Below, in pieces: positions 35,100 through 46,738 of a stretch of DNA of 64,000 nucleotides. Each line of letters opens with the position of its first letter. Position 1 is the first letter of the stretch. Under the pieces are notes generated by a model, which searched no databases, was not told where the DNA came from, and saw nothing but the letters and a program-made list of their open reading frames with translations. Both the position numbers and the translations under genes were made by a program. This stretch comes from Liolophura sinensis (lineage: Eukaryota; Mollusca; Polyplacophora; Chitonida; Chitonidae): contig NC_088301.1 of assembly GCF_032854445.1 (NCBI RefSeq), positions 11,468,281 through 11,532,280 on the forward strand, written 5' to 3'.

Positions 35100-36165
35100 C
35101 TATAAATACTCCTCAGTACCAAAGGTTGAATGTGCACTGAGAAATGATGTCTCTGGTGTTTGGAGAAAACAGAAATGTTCTCAGCCCAATGAATAATTGA
35201 ATGTACCGTATGCAATGATGGCTTCTATTCTCCGTCTCTGAGAAAACAGAAATATTCTCAGCCTCATAGGCTCAACGTGCCGTGGGCAGTGGTGTCGTCT
35301 AGGTTCCATTTTTGAGAAAACAGAAATGTTCTCAGCCCATAGGTGAAATGTGCATTGGGTAATGATGTCTTTTATATTCCAACTCAGAAAACAGAAATGT
35401 TCTCAGCCCCATAGGTGAAATGTGCATTGGGTAATGATGTCTTTTATGTTCCAACTCAGAAAACAGAAATGTTCTCAGCCCCATAGGTGAAATGTGCATT
35501 GGGTAATGATGTCTTTTATGTTCCAACTCAGAAAACAGAAATGCTCTCAGCCTTGAAGGTAGAATGTGCAATGGACAATGATGTCTTTTATGTTCCAACT
35601 CAGAAAACAGAAATGCTCTCAGCACCATAGGTGAAATGTGCATTGGGCAATGATGTCTTTTATGTTCCAACTCAGAAAACAGAAATGCTCTCAGCCCCAT
35701 AGGTGAAATGTGCATTGGGCAATGATGTCTTTTATGTTCCAACTCAGAAAACAGAAATGCTCTCAGCCCCATAGGTGAAATGTGCATTGGGCAATGATGT
35801 CTTTTATGTTCCAACTCAGAAAGCAGAAATGTTCTCAGCCCCAATGAATAATTGAATGTACCGTATACAATGATGGCTTCTATTCTCCGTCTCTGAGAAA
35901 ACAGAAATATTCTCAGCCTCATAGGCTCAACGTGCCGTGGGCAGTGATGTCTTCTAGGTTGTTTTTTGAGAAAACAGAAATGTTCTCAGCCCCATAGGTG
36001 AAATGTGCACTGGGCAATGATGTCTTTTATGTTCCAACTCAGAAAACAGAAATGCTCTCAGCCCCGAAGGTAGAATGTACAATGTTCAATGATGTTCCCA
36101 GTCTGAAAAAATAAAAGTCTTCTCAACCTCAAAGGTAGAACATTGCAATGGGCAATGATGTTAAC
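35100..36165 (+). repeat. 72-bp minisatellite with a 655-bp higher-order duplication
   Basis: Core units (CAGAAATGTTCTCAGCCCCA, TAGGTGAAATGTGCATTGGG, TGATGTCTTTTATGTTCCAA) repeat every 72 bp from about 35390 to 35830. Flanking variants containing GAATAATTGAATGTACCGTA occur at 35191 and 35846, 655 bp apart. The minus strand is open for 196 codons (35332-35922) with a 24-residue period because 72 is divisible by three; no start, signal or domain supports a protein. Confidence 0.95.
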
Positions 36166-36169
36166 ATGC

Positions 36170-37300
36170 CGGATGTGCTGATGTGGTGCTTTATGATTCC
36201 TTCATGAACAATTCTCACTTCGTGCCTATACTGCTAAAATTTCAAACTTCAAAAGGCAACCAACTCTGTAAAAGTCCCATCTCTGGCCTCCGATAGCGCC
36301 ATGGTTTTCTCACTAGCTGAATAGAAGGATGCCGTTGCGATGTTGTCATAAAAGCTAAGGAACGATTTCGATGTTTTGAGTTAATTTAAATTACTTGCAA
36401 ATTTAAACAACTTCGGCAATTAACGTTATATTTATGTTATTCGTAATAAAGAAAGCTGCGTCTTCTCATTTGCTGATATGCAGTACACTCTATATATGTG
36501 CGTTTTGCATGTGTATGTATATCTGATTTTATATTTATGCAACTGACGCTTAGTTAGTGCTCGATCCAGCATCATAGTCACGTATATACACTTACGGATG
36601 TGTCATCACTATATGCGGTCTCTGTGACGTATATTCGTTTGTTCACATGTAATTTGCCGTTCTTGTGTAACGGGTATCGGTCAACATACACATCAGTACA
36701 GGTACGAATATTTTTTAAATAGTTGTAATTTATTCTGCCATAAATTGTGCGAAAACTATTCCCATAACGTTGCTTTTGTTTTTTTTTTTTTAGCAAAATT
36801 CTGTCAAACTTGTCAAGAATGACCAATAAAGCTTAATTTACTAAAAATAAAAAATGGGATCCACAGCATCCTACGTCCAGGAATTACGACTAAAACAGTG
36901 AAACAAGATTTTTGGCGTGTAACCACAAATGGCTACGAACTATTGCATTCGTATCCTTATGTGTATGCGTATAGCAATGCAAAATCTCTCTAATGAGTTG
37001 TACACTTACGAGAAAATAGATTGGTAATATACGGGCAAGTAACTCCCGGGCATACTGAGAGCATAGGTCAACCCGGCCGAGTGAGGTCCGGCGCCATGGG
37101 CCACAGCCAGGCTGGTACTCTCATTGATCCCGTCTACCATTTGCCTGGAATCGTACATACTTCGGAGCGAGAAGTTTACACACACAAAATCAAATTTATT
37201 AGATTTTTCCAAAGAGGGTGAGAAGACGCCGAAGCTAATAGTAACTGATACAATACCGGTGGTCTCCGACTTGGACGGACGCCAGCAATTTCAACGCCTT
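36170..37300. other. Spacer without supported features
   Basis: AT-rich; an A/T run near 36780. No gene or repeat family recognised. Confidence 0.4.
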
Positions 37301-37314
37301 TCTCTTCGATTTTG

Positions 37315-37435
37315 CATGGAATCTGTGTTTCTTCATTGACTTCATAGTTAATTTCTTGAAACGGTGATTGGTGGAATCTTGGAATCTGTGTTTCTTCATT
37401 GGCCTCTTAGTTAATTCTTGAAACGAAGTCAGTGT
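37315..37435 (+). repeat. Two-copy direct duplication, about 63-bp spacing
   Basis: GGAATCTGTGTTTCTTCATT occurs at about 37319 and 37381, each followed by a stretch ending in TTCTTGAAACG. Confidence 0.85.
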
Positions 37436-37579
37436 TGTATCAGAGTTTATTTTGTGTCCAAAAATTGTTAGGATTCCAGTTGTCCCGCAAAGCATTGTGA
37501 GCGTTGAAGTACCATATCGTGGGGCGGTGCTGCTATGGGACGACGTAAGGGTGCGTGGAACGCTGTACCAAAGTCACCC

Positions 37580-38740
37580 AAACCATTAAAAATGTAGGAC
37601 TGTCAGACTGTTACTCACCACGTTAAGAGTGCGTCCAGTAGACTGTTACTCACAACGCTCAAAGCGCAAGTTCTGAAGATTGTAACTCTCAACGGTAAGA
37701 ATGCAAGTCATGAGACTGTAACTCCCCACGATAAGAATGCAAGGTCTGAAGACTGTAACTCCCCACGGTAAGAGTGCAAGGCCTGAAGACTGTAACTTCC
37801 CACCGTAAGAGTGCAAGGTCTGAAGACTAACTCCCCATGGTAAAAGTGCGAGATCTGAAACCTGTAATTCTCCACCATAAGAGTGCAAGGTCTGAAGACC
37901 GTAAGCCATGAAGACTGTAACTCCCCACGGTAAGAATGCAAGGTCTGAAGAGTGCAACTCCCCACGGTAAGAGTGCAAGGTCTGAAGACTGTAACTTCCC
38001 ACCGTAAGAGTGCAAGGTCTGAAGACTAATTCCCCATGGTAAGAGTGCGAGATCTGAAAACTATAATTCTCCACCGTAAGAGTGCAAGGCCTGAAGACTG
38101 TAATTCCCCACGGTAAGACCGTAAGCCATGAAGACTGTAACTCACCACGGTAAGAGTGCAAGATCTGAAGATTGTAACTCTCCACGGTAAGAGTGTAGGC
38201 CACGAGGACTGTAACTCTCCACGGTAAGAGTGCAAGATCTGAAGATTGTAACTCTCCACGGTAAGAGTGTAAGCCACGAGGACTGTAACTCTCCACGGTA
38301 AGAGTGCAAGATCTGAAAACTGTAATTCTCCACGGTAAGAGTGCAAGATCTGAAGATTGTAACTGTCCACGGTAAAAGTGTAAGCCACGAGGACTGTTAC
38401 TCTCCACGGTATGAGTGCAAGATCTGAAGATTGTAACTCTCCACGGTAAGAGTGTAAGCCACGAGGACTGTAACTCTTCACGGTAAGAGTGTAAGCCCAT
38501 AAGATTGTAACTCCCCACGGTGAGAGCGTAAGCCCAGAAGACTGAAACTCCCCACGGTAAGAGCGTAAGCCCAGAACATTGTAACTCACCATGGTAAGGG
38601 CGTAAGTCCTAAAGACTTACCACGGTAAGAGTGCAAGTCATGTAGACTCTTGCTCACCACGGTAAGAACGGCAAGTCATGAAGACTGTAACTCACCAGGG
38701 TGAAAGTGCAAGTCCGGAAGACCAAGTTTCATCACAGTTA
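37580..38740 (+). repeat. 37-bp minisatellite with dimer and trimer structure, about 30 units
   Basis: GTAAGAGTGCAAGATCTGAA then GATTGTAACTCTCCACG repeats every 37 bp (38224, 38261). The variant GCCACGAGGACTG recurs at about 38198, 38272, 38383 and 38458, giving 74- and 111-bp higher-order spacings. The minus strand is open for 290 codons (37646-38518). Since 37 is not a multiple of three, the frame reads all three phases of the unit, so the unit simply has no stop in any minus-strand phase. Confidence 0.95.
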
Positions 38741-38744
38741 ATAG

Positions 38745-40730
38745 CAGATGCAATTGCCTTCCTTTTCCAATCTGTCTCTTTGTGTTACTTCCCGAATGTA
38801 TTGACTGTCAACTGTTTGCATAGCTGCCTGTCATATTGTTGTGATTTTTCTGTATAAATAGCCGATTATAGATCGTAGAAAGGGCTTGTTCTTCTTGCAA
38901 CTACTTAGAACTCATATGACGACTGACAATGACCAGGCCCGAGCAGTACGCCACTCAGGTGGGCCTTAGGCGCGCTGCATGCGACCTCTTGATAGCTTCT
39001 TTACCTCGGTATTTATCTGTTGTGATAGTCCCATGTAATACTGATCATGGAATTGAGGTCCACGTGTTTGATGTTTAATAATGTTTCGTAACACATCTGT
39101 TGTTTGCCATAAATTGTTGACATTCGTCTTGCTTTGCTGTTTGCATGACCATAGTCAGATCAGTGTGATCAGATGAGACCCCATAAGTGAGCGTCATTAT
39201 CAATATCACCCTCATCATCAGTTTCGTTTAACATTTTCGTAGCTATCGTCGGCGTCATTAGTTTTCTGTTACTTACGTCGTTTTAAATTCTTTTGCTATA
39301 GACCTCAATATTTGTTACACAAAATCATCAGTTCCCGATTCATTATCAGCCTGATCATAACGATCGCTATAACATTAACGATGTCATTTAGGTCGTCAGC
39401 ACGGTCGAGAATCTCTTCTCCTACACCGTGATGTACCAAAATTTATTGATTTGAAATGTTGTGGGAACAAGTGCCTCATTATCATTTATAAACATGGAAG
39501 GTTGATGATAACTGATTACGTAATTCGTAAAGAATATGTTTTTAAAACAGGTGCCTGTCTAAGCTAATGTAATGTACGAGATTCTGTGGCGTTAAACTAC
39601 TCACACTGCACTGCTAGGTTTATTTGATTTTAAACAGAACACTGTGGTAAGGCTCTGGCTGCCTAATGCTGGAGTTTTCATTCTTTATCATCTCAGAATT
39701 TCCATGCCAATCATACTAAATGACGTTTGCGAGACAGAATCGGGTGGAGTATTTTTTTTATAGAAGTAAGGTTTAACGGTTATCTTCTAAAGGTACCAAA
39801 GAAACAGATTAAATACAAGATGGGTTACTGTATAATTGCTGTCTCTAGCGACTTCCTGGCTGGTAAATAATTTAAAACGACATTTGTTTTTCCTCATAAA
39901 GTTTATTGTCATAAATCACATCCCAACCGTTATCACGCCTTCAGCGTCCTACTTCAATGCGTTTCATAGTAGCATACTGCTTGATTATGGAATTGTTAGT
40001 GGTATCAACATTGCGGGTAAACTTGATTAGCCGAAATGTAACACTTATTCGCTCATTATCTATGAAGATATCCTTTAATGTGAAACAAACCGGTGTGTCC
40101 TAATAAATCCCCCTTCCCATTCCTCTTCCCAAGAGTATCGCAATTCCTCCTCTCTTACCAACTATAACATTTCCTCTTCCTTCGACTGGAACCAAAATGG
40201 ATTTTACCATATCACAAATTGGACACGGCAAAGCGGATCAGGTCGTGTTAACGGCTGGAAATCCAATATGTGATATGAGACTGGAGTGCCCCAGATCCCT
40301 CTGCGCACCGGTATGGCAATGAGAAGTGTTTCTATAAGTACCTGGCGCACAGTCACAACTTTCTTGGAAAGGCAAGCAATTGTAATCAGATGTGTTGTGC
40401 ATTTATTCATGTTCATGGGCGTTAGTTTGGTTTGCGTCACGTTTACTGTACAAACAATTGTGGGGGTCATAAATAAGGCTGTGCAATAAGGGACAGTTGT
40501 CATAAACTTATTGAGTTTGCCGTCTTTTGATTGTTAAAGACTCGCGAGGTGCGTGTTCGAGCCCAGCAATTGTGACCGGATTTGTGGATTCGCCCGCTGT
40601 AATTGTTCGTGGGGCTTTGGTGATAATTAAGCCAAATGGTCTCCAAAGTAACTTTGTGAGTTTACTGTACTATACAGGATGTCTTACAGGCTTCTGCAGA
40701 TATACTGATTTTAAACTTGCCACAATGTGA
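38745..40730. other. Gene-free interval
   Basis: No tandem array or SINE recognised. Open frames near 40.2-40.5 kb on both strands are short and unfamiliar. Confidence 0.4.
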
Positions 40731-40734
40731 CAAA

Positions 40735-41607
40735 ACTATAGTCTATTTCTTTTAGAGAGTCGCCTATATTCAGCTGTCTGTAAAATCACTCATACTAGCT
40801 ACCAAACTTAACTTTAATCAGTGACACGTAACAACACAATCTCTGCACATTGATATGTTTGACGTTCATATTCTTGCTAGGAAAATGAAGTTAGAACTCT
40901 TTTTCTAATTCATAATGTTGAAGTCCATACGCTCGAATTCGATGGCAAGAACCAATTGCCTCGATTAACGTCATAATTATTAAAAAACAAACAAACAGTG
41001 ACGTGCTGGGTATTGGGTGGAGTTCAACATGATTTGAATGAGGGTGACACCAGTTACCTGAGCTGCTATCGTCTTTACTGTAAGCACTGTTTCTGACACT
41101 GCCATATTTGAAATCGTTCGCACTTTTTAATATAACATAGCCTTAATAAATGCACTTTACTTTATCTCTTGTAGCATATGATCTCACGGTAGTATAGTTT
41201 CAGATATGGATATTAGGAAATTAAAGCTATCTAGTTATCCCCAGAGACAGTAGTGTAGGCTGTGTTATAGAATGGAATTTGTTCAAACCGTTTGTTGGTG
41301 CAGCTACTGCAAAACAAATTACTCTCCACGCCAATTGTTCAGCATGCAACTTATTTTTTTATAATAATTATGACGTCACCCGAGGCAATGAGTTCTTGGT
41401 GTAGAAACTAAACCTATAGACTTAACGTTATGAACTAGTAAAGTTATTCTAAGTGCATTTTCTTTGTAATAATATGGACGTTGAACGTGTCAATGTGTAG
41501 AGCTTGATTTTTGTGTGACACTGACTAAAGGCAATTTTGGTAGCGTGTATGACGGATTTTACAGACAGCCGAATGTAGGCAACTGTCTAAAAGAAATAGA
41601 CTATAAT
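40735..41607. mobile_element. Foldback MITE, copy 2
   Basis: The left end TATAGTCTATTTCTTTTAGA at 40737 is the inverse of the right end ending AAAGAAATAGACTATA at 41605. The arms continue with CGCCTATATTCAGCTGTCTG on the left and CAGACAGCCGAATGTAGGCA on the right, then long imperfect pairing including TGACGTCATAATTATT near the centre. The same family as 23611-24334, about 870 bp long, flanked by TA. No transposase frame. Confidence 0.88.
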
Positions 41608-41733
41608 CACATTAAAAACTTTGTGTTGTACATATGAAGACAAACGTTAACCGAAATGAAGGCAAAAGCAGATATACTTACACGAAAACTTTAGTGAAAA
41701 TATTTTTCTGGTTAACGTCGATCTTCATACGGT

Positions 41734-41868
41734 TCATTTTTGGCGAGTTACTACTAAACAAACACCTATTTTTGGCGGGTTATTGCTAAACAAACAACTA
41801 TTTTTGGCGGGTTATTACTAAACAACAACTATTTTTGCCGGGTTATTACTAAACAAACACCTATTCTA
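41734..41868 (+). repeat. Minisatellite, about 32-bp units, four copies
   Basis: TTTTTGGCGGGTTATTACTA AACAAACACCTA repeats with small indels, close to the right end of foldback MITE copy 2. Confidence 0.92.
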
Positions 41869-41869
41869 T

Positions 41870-44015
41870 GGCCATATAACTTTATGGGCGCTTCAACCAA
41901 GATATGTACTTCTGATTCGAAAATTTACAGAATTGTGGCGGGACTTGCACTTTCTTTTCGATTACTGACTCTCCACCTTACCGGACAAGGTTCTTTCAGT
42001 GAGATTCAGACTTCTTTTTAATGGGTTTTTTTAAATAAGCAAACCAAAAAGTGCTCATTTTGTCTAACGCTTTAAATAAATGACTAGGAATAAAAAGCAC
42101 AAGCACATCATTACAGACCGCATAACTTAAAATTGTCGGCACATAATTATCTCCGGTGTTTATGTATTTCTCAGGAGTACCGGAGTAATTTGCGCTGGCG
42201 AACAAAGTGGGATTTTTTCTTCCATTCTTAGTCCAAACCCTGCTAAACAGCCGCTTCGTGACGAAACTCTCAACAGCTTTTCCCGCTCAGCACACGACAC
42301 ACGCGGTTTGCGTCCGGGTTTTGCATGAGAGGCTAGGGTGAAATATTAACAGAAAGAAAAAATCCCATGTGTAATCAGGTAATGCGATATGTTCCTGATT
42401 TCAGAGCGCCAATCTTGTCCTGTTTGGGACTTGGTAGTTCCGTGAACGTGTCGGCACAGCTGAATTTGAATACACTTCAATACAAGAAACAACAGAAAAG
42501 TAAAAACCACCAAGAATAACTTTGCGCGAGGTTTAATCAGTTACTCCATTAATCAGTTGAAATGTGCTCGGTAGTTAAGCAGCCGTTAGATGTTACAACC
42601 GAATCCTGTGAAACACTGCGTGCCCAGCAATTACTTTGACTATCATCCAGGCCTTCAAACACAGTAATTAAATTGATTTACTCCCGTTCAGAAAACCATA
42701 ATCAACAAGATCCATGAGTATGTGATTTCACCAGCCCTCTGATGTCAAAATTGAAAGCTAAGGCGAAGAAAACGTGATATAATGCTTCAGAATCTCTCTT
42801 TTCCAGCTAACGCTGACTCTAAGACCTCATTCTGAGGTGCTTCAGTAGAAATGTGTCTTTATGAAGAAACTGCCGCGGCCGTAAACGGCGCGTAAAGTTA
42901 TTTATTGGATGACTTCGACCTCTGATCGAAGTCCCTCCATCGATAGAGAAGCCAAGACATGCTCGCTTTATGGATCAGTCATCTTTGACTCGAGACGAAG
43001 CTGCTCTGAATGTGGTCGTTGGAAATTTCCATGTAGTGTCATGAGAAAACAAAATTTGCCAGTGTCAGCTCTTGCGGTTGAATTCATCGCTTTGTCACTT
43101 GTCGCATTTGATGGTGGACTGAACAGAGAGCACTTCGTATTCTACTGATATAATCCCATTTCTAAGACTATATTTATCATCCCATTGCTCTTTTTACTCA
43201 GGAATTTGTTATTTCCAAGATGGTGGTCAGTCTTATTGATGGAGAAAGCCGGAGTCACTAGAGAGCAGATATGTTCATATCAGTGAAATATTTTTCCAGC
43301 GTGAAATGCGCCAAGTGAATAAATAAATAAATCGTAAAGCGTTCCCCCAAAACGGCCACTTCATTTTATTGCAGTATCCAGTCCATGTGAAACTCTCTAT
43401 ATACGTGTATTTTCTTTTAAGCAGACTCACGCGGAACTGTATTGAATCATGCTTGGAGACTAATCTCTTCCCCCCTTCGGTAAGCTGGGTATATGTCTCC
43501 GAGCGCGAGTAGATGTAATCCAAACTCCAACTCCACGGTCATGCAGAGGCCGGTCTGTGTGTAACCTTTGCCTTGCCAGTGCCTCAAAACGGGGCTCTCC
43601 CTGAACAGCACGTGACAAACAGGAAGTGTTTCTGTTCTCGCCAGCAGGACGTACAATCGTCGTATTAGGGAACCGGAGCTTAGGTCTGTTCACAGAAAAT
43701 TAGGTTATCTCCTGAACGATGGACGACAATATCTATCAATCTACGACCGAAATAGGAACAAAGCCTCATTTGGTGCTATCCGCACATCCTATCATCACTT
43801 CCCTCCTGCCTGTCTGCAACCGCGCTTAGCTTGTCCTAGCTCCCGACCAGGTCCGCGCTCCTCTGACTATAACCACCTGCTGTCACCTTTAAGAAGTATG
43901 CACCGGTCAATAACAGAAAAACTGTTAACAGATGGATAAGCACCAGGTGAAATATGTAATCCCACGGGAGGCTGTTGCTAGACGTCTCCAAAATCTGATT
44001 TCAGAAATAGTTTTT
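41870..44015. other. Gene-free interval with a GC-richer patch
   Basis: At 43440-43700 the composition is more GC-rich than its surroundings and three overlapping minus-strand frames are open (69-82 codons). None shows a recognisable domain and they cannot all be real; an unrecognised exon is possible but unsupported. Confidence 0.3.
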
Positions 44016-44044
44016 ACTGTGTTTTTTAACCCCGCATGATATTT

Positions 44045-44130
44045 TATAGTTCACAGTTGTAAACAATTTGGTTAGGTCGCATAACATTTTACAGTTTACA
44101 GTTATAAACAATTTGGTTAGGTCGCAGCTA
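44045..44130 (+). repeat. Two-copy direct duplication, about 48-bp spacing
   Basis: AAACAATTTGGTTAGGTCGC occurs twice (about 44064 and 44106), each preceded by TTTACAGTT/TTCACAGTT variants. Confidence 0.85.
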
Positions 44131-44488
44131 ACAATTTACCTTGGGTTAGTGGGTAATGCTGATGGCGCGAACAAAACCGATCTCGATTGGTTAAAATTAG
44201 AACCAAACAGCTGCACATGTTTCAGCTATCTTCTCGGCTTCCTCATTTTTAATGTTAGGAATGGGTGGAAGGGAGTGGGGATGATCCTGATATAGTTGAA
44301 ACATGCCTCGATGAGGTGTTTTCTGAGGTACAAATCTTCAGAACATTCTAAAACTATGTGTGTGGCAGTCTAGGCCTACTTCACACAGAATACGTTTGAC
44401 ACATTCGTGAAAATATTAATGCACATTTAAATACATGTTTGCAGCGTGCCATTCCTGAAAATATAAAAGGCAGATTTACTACAACGTG

Positions 44489-44682
44489 CGTGGGGCCTCC
44501 GTGAACTGGGTGCTTAGCGTGCCAGCACGGCACATTGACACAGGAGACTCTCAGTCGCTGTGAGTTCAAGTCGGTTTTTCCTTGACTGTCCGATTTCCTT
44601 CCACCATAATGCTGGCCGCCGTCATATAAGTGAAGTATTCGTGAGTACGGCATAAAACACTGATCAAATAAATAAAAAATAC
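44489..44682 (+). mobile_element. V-type SINE with internal deletion
   Basis: TGGGGCCTCCGTGAACTGGG, CGCTGTGAGTTCAAGTCGG, then a shortened core with TCCACCATAATGCTGGCCGC, CATATAAGTGAAGTATTCGT, GAGTACGGCATAAAACACTG and AAATAAATAAA. Confidence 0.87.
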
Positions 44683-44717
44683 AATGGATGTTATCCACGC
44701 TCGAGGAGGGAGCAATT

Positions 44718-44894
44718 TTGTTTAAACCGCCCTATTCATGTTCAAGCGATATACGTGGCACCATACACTCCGTGACTTTCTTACCCCTATTGACCGCGCC
44801 CTTCGCGTTTGGCAGGGGCAAAAAGGTCACGGAATATGCGGTTTCGCGTATTCGGCTCGGACATGAATAGGGCGGTTCAAACGATATCTCGCCC
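44718..44894. mobile_element. 177-bp foldback MITE
   Basis: TTGTTTAAACCGCCCTATTC on the left pairs with GAATAGGGCGGTTCAAACGA on the right. Pairing continues inward (CCGTGAC/GTCACGG, TTACCCCTA/CAGGGGCAA) so that almost the whole element folds into one hairpin about 75 bp long with a small loop. It lies 35 bp after a SINE tail. Confidence 0.85.
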
Positions 44895-45379
44895 ACCGTG
44901 CTCTACGCATTAAATCGGTGACCTTCGCCTTTTCGCTAAGGTCGGGGTTTACGTGGACACTATCACCTACCAAAGTTACTGTTTCAGATATATGCATGGA
45001 GTTTTACACATATCGCAGGCTGTTTGAAGAAAATAACAGGACTATAACTTATAACACGACTATTTTTAAATACCAACACAGTTCGTCTAATCGGTATTGG
45101 AATGTTATTTTGTGATGGATTGTCTTTCTCATTTCGTCAAGTCTCATTTCTTCTTCAGTATATTTTTTTAGTTAACATGGACTTACACTGGCTAAAATGC
45201 AGTGCCTCTTTTCTAGGTATCAGTTGTGTGGTTCTTGTTTTTATATTGTTCTTGTGCTATGTTTTTATATTTGTAGGAGATTCATACGATTCACTGTTTT
45301 TATAATAAAATTTATCCTTATATATGATAGATTTATTTAGTTATTGGATTATCAGGGGCCAAATTAACATTTAAACCAG

Positions 45380-45540
45380 AATTATCAGCATCGACAATAA
45401 CAATTGATTTATCAATATCGAGAAATAATTTACCCATACATATCAATAAATGATTTATCGATATCTGTAAATACCGTTATTTATCGATATCTATAATTCC
45501 ATATAATTTTATCGATATCGATAATTTTCGACTAAATGTT
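45380..45540 (+). repeat. AT-rich degenerate repeat around TTTATCGATATC
   Basis: Five or six variants of ATTTATCGATATCTGTAA or ATTTATCAATATC occur at irregular 25-40 bp spacing, ending in ATCGATATCGAT. Confidence 0.7.
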
Positions 45541-45547
45541 AATCTAG

Positions 45548-45770
45548 CCTCCCGCATTGGATTGGCGTTTTACGTCGTACTCAAGAAATATTTCACTTTT
45601 TCGACGGCTGCCAGCAAAAGGGTGGGAGGGAACTTGCCCACAGGAAACCCACGACCATCCGCGGGCTGTTGACGGACATTCCCACGTACGACCGGAGGGT
45701 AAGCCAAAATATAATGAGCTGAACTTGAAATCATGGTGACCGCATTAGTGAGAGTCTCCTGAATCCTTGT
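45548..45770 (-). mobile_element. V-type SINE, nearly full length, inverted
   Basis: Plus strand: GGCGTTTTACGTCGTACTCA, AGAAATATTTCAC, CGACGGCTGCCAGCA, ACCCACGACCATCC, ATTCCCACGTACGACCGGAG, then GGTGACCGCATTAGTGAGAG TCTCCTG from the head side. It is the last repeat before the GPCR upstream region. Confidence 0.85.
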
Positions 45771-46738
45771 GCTACACTGATACTTTTGCTCTCGTTGGTT
45801 TTCTTCTGTATTGAACTGTTTCTATATGCAGTAAAGTGCAAAACTACTTATTGCTAACTTATTACTTTTTGCTATGTATTGATTCCTACAGATGGGGTAA
45901 GTTGTTGAGATGAGTCCCCTGTGGACGGGTGCAGGCAGCATAGGGTACAGACTGGTCCCCCATTGTTTGCCTTGCTCACACTCCAAGACTCGCCTATCCT
46001 GTCAGTGTCATAGCCAGAGGTTTGTTTTTCTGTATCGGACATTCTCCACGTATCGATCTTTCACGCATGAGTGCACCATATGAACGGCCAGTTCTCCGAC
46101 GCTCTTGTTCGCCACTCGCCAACGTCGATGTTCTTTGAACCGTCGCCTTCACAGTCACGAGTCAGTGGTGATAGGCGGAAGTTGTGTACCGCAGTCTTTC
46201 TGTCGGTAATTGTGATACACTTACAATTGATATACAATTGAGTTCTTAAAGGATATCATCGAGAGTTGTGTGTGATTTTTCCCGGTACAACGCTCGTGTC
46301 GGACAGGATGTTACCGGAATAAGAGGATCGCAGCACAAGGATTACTTGTTGGGAGAACGAATTGGTTAAAATTACATAGTGGGAGAAGGATTCAGAAAAA
46401 TAAGACACGTGAAGTTATGTTTCTCGTGAATACTCTGTGTAGGACTCTTTATAGTGAGAATCTAAACCAAATGCCTTTAGAACTAATTGCGTTAACCGAG
46501 TCCGTCCCGTAAAGCTGCCAGATGGCTCTGTCTCGGATAAGATGTGAGACAAGTTACACGTCTACTAGACGAACTGGCTCGAGGCAGATCTAATCCTGTC
46601 GATTGACCTATCTGGAAAAACTTAAGATATTTGTCTTTATTTCATTTCTGAAGGAGCGCGATTATTTTGTGTGACAGTTGGCACTCCCAACTTTTTCAAA
46701 CAGCTCGCCTTAATTTTGTCGTTTTTCTCCGGGACGAG
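45760..46738 (+). other. Upstream region and probable 5' UTR of the GPCR exon
   Basis: This stretch between a minus-strand SINE and the ATG is free of recognised repeats and is less AT-rich than its surroundings. The frame of the exon stays open upstream to about 46667 without an ATG, which fits transcribed leader sequence. No TATA box or initiator can be assigned with confidence; 5' non-coding exons further upstream are possible. Confidence 0.3.

Noticed and set aside
35332-35922. 196-codon minus-strand frame with 24-residue repeats as a repeat protein
   Set aside because: Explained by the 72-bp stop-free unit; ends depend on array edges, and no promoter or start context is visible.
37646-38518. 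290-codon minus-strand open frame as a protein gene
   Set aside because: It lies wholly within the 37-bp array, is periodic at 37 residues, and has no signal, domain or splice context; the unit simply lacks stops.
43275-43693. Three overlapping minus-strand frames as an exon
   Set aside because: All three are of similar length, none contains a recognisable domain, and no convincing acceptor-donor pair defines an exon.
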